The notes below the pieces were generated by a model. That model worked only from the letters and a program-made list of their open reading frames with translations, was not told the origin of the DNA and searched no databases. Both the position numbers and the translations under genes were made by a program. 6,559 nt of DNA from Candidatus Puniceispirillum sp. (GTDB taxonomy: Bacteria > Pseudomonadota > Alphaproteobacteria > Puniceispirillales > Puniceispirillaceae): assembly GCA_016778825.1 (NCBI GenBank), contig JADHOU010000087.1, positions 1 to 6,559 of the forward strand. The letters are read 5' to 3'. Shown piece by piece: positions 6,121 to 6,559 of the stretch (positions are counted from its first letter, which is position 1; every line of letters starts with the position of its first letter).

Positions 6121-6559
6121 ATGTCTTTTGATTTTGATGAAATCATCGACCGCGTTGGAACGCATTCATCGAAATGGGATACGATGGAATCGAAATATGG
6201 CGTGTCACCCAAAACCGGCATTCCAATGTGGGTTGCCGATATGGATTTTCGCGCCCCGCCTGCGGTTCAATCGGCCTTGGCTGCTGCCTTGGATCATGGT
6301 GTTCATGGTTATTTTGGTGATGACAGTGAATATCGCGCGGCCTTGATCGGCTGGATGAAGCGCCGCCATCAATGGGATGTTGAAGCTGACTGGATCATCA
6401 ATGCACATGGTCTTGGCAATGCCATCAGCCTTTGCCTGAATGCCTATAGCGCGCCTGGTGATGGGGTGATTGTCTTTGCGCCGGTTTATCATGCCTTTGC
6501 TAGGATTATCAAAGGCACTGATCGCCGGCTTGTTGAATCGTCACTGATCCAGCGCGATG
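6121..6559 (+). CDS. patB: MalY/PatB-type PLP-dependent C-S lyase, N-terminal part
   Basis: The frame is open from ATG 6121 to the window edge, giving 146 residues of a protein that normally has about 385-390. MalY/PatB enzymes are fold-type I PLP enzymes that cleave the C-S bond of cystathionine and related cysteine conjugates, giving a thiol, pyruvate and ammonia. Matching landmarks are the start MSFDFDEIIDRVGTHSSKWD, WVADMDF (37-43), HGVHGYF (about 60-66), the cofactor-loop region NAHGLGNAIS (94-103), and Y123 in APVYHAF, which corresponds to the PLP-stacking Tyr in E. coli MalY. The catalytic lysine lies beyond the window, so activity cannot be confirmed. Other class I/II aminotransferases are the alternative, but the N-terminal signature is typical of MalY/PatB. 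It is preceded by a 160-bp gap with its own strong ribosome site, so it may be transcribed separately from the ThDP gene. Confidence 0.88.
   Translation, partial: MSFDFDEIIDRVGTHSSKWDTMESKYGVSPKTGIPMWVADMDFRAPPAVQSALAAALDHGVHGYFGDDSEYRAALIGWMKRRHQWDVEADWIINAHGLGNAISLCLNAYSAPGDGVIVFAPVYHAFARIIKGTDRRLVESSLIQRD

Noticed and set aside
1..6559. CRISPR array, phage, insertion sequence, toxin-antitoxin or defence system
   Set aside because: No regularly spaced repeats, transposase, integrase or defence-type domains; all coding space is taken by metabolic and membrane proteins of consistent style.

Overview
This window is about 6.6 kb of chromosomal-looking DNA with every recognisable gene on the + strand and close-packed. 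It reads as ordinary catabolic and amino acid metabolism from an alphaproteobacterium. The encoded proteins resemble what I know of Rhodobacterales and related marine alphaproteobacteria. The base composition looks moderate (roughly half G+C), lower than typical Rhodobacter. A SAR116-like or other marine alphaproteobacterium would fit, but that is inference from remembered family resemblance, not a search. No mobile element, integrase, CRISPR array, tRNA or rRNA is visible.

Layout: (1) the C-terminal end of a sodium:solute symporter (VC_2705/ActP-like), cut by the left edge and closed by a strong intrinsic terminator at 445-480; (2) a small YggT-like membrane protein (552-905); (3) propionyl-CoA synthetase PrpE (985-2886), complete with intact catalytic motifs; (4) a family I aspartate/aromatic amino acid aminotransferase (3031-4221); (5) a stand-alone thiamine-diphosphate enzyme related to acetolactate synthase but lacking its diagnostic Trp (4293-5963 region, stop at 5958-5960); (6) the N-terminal 146 residues of a MalY/PatB-type PLP C-S lyase (from 6121), cut by the right edge. 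The intergenic gaps are 71-160 bp, and no stretch over 300 bp lacks a gene.

How the genes may work together: the left half fits uptake of short carboxylates (symporter) followed by activation to an acyl-CoA (PrpE). The right half holds two PLP enzymes around a ThDP enzyme. That order could make a 2-oxo acid by transamination and then decarboxylate or ligate it, with a C-S lyase suggesting sulfur amino acid substrates. The right-half link is a hypothesis from gene order only; 160 bp, a candidate promoter and a strong ribosome binding site separate the C-S lyase from the ThDP gene, so it may be its own unit.

The most useful second looks are the non-canonical active-site loop of the ThDP enzyme, the hairpin directly ahead of that gene, and a 36-codon open frame overlapping the aminotransferase start. 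I found no convincing new biological system here.
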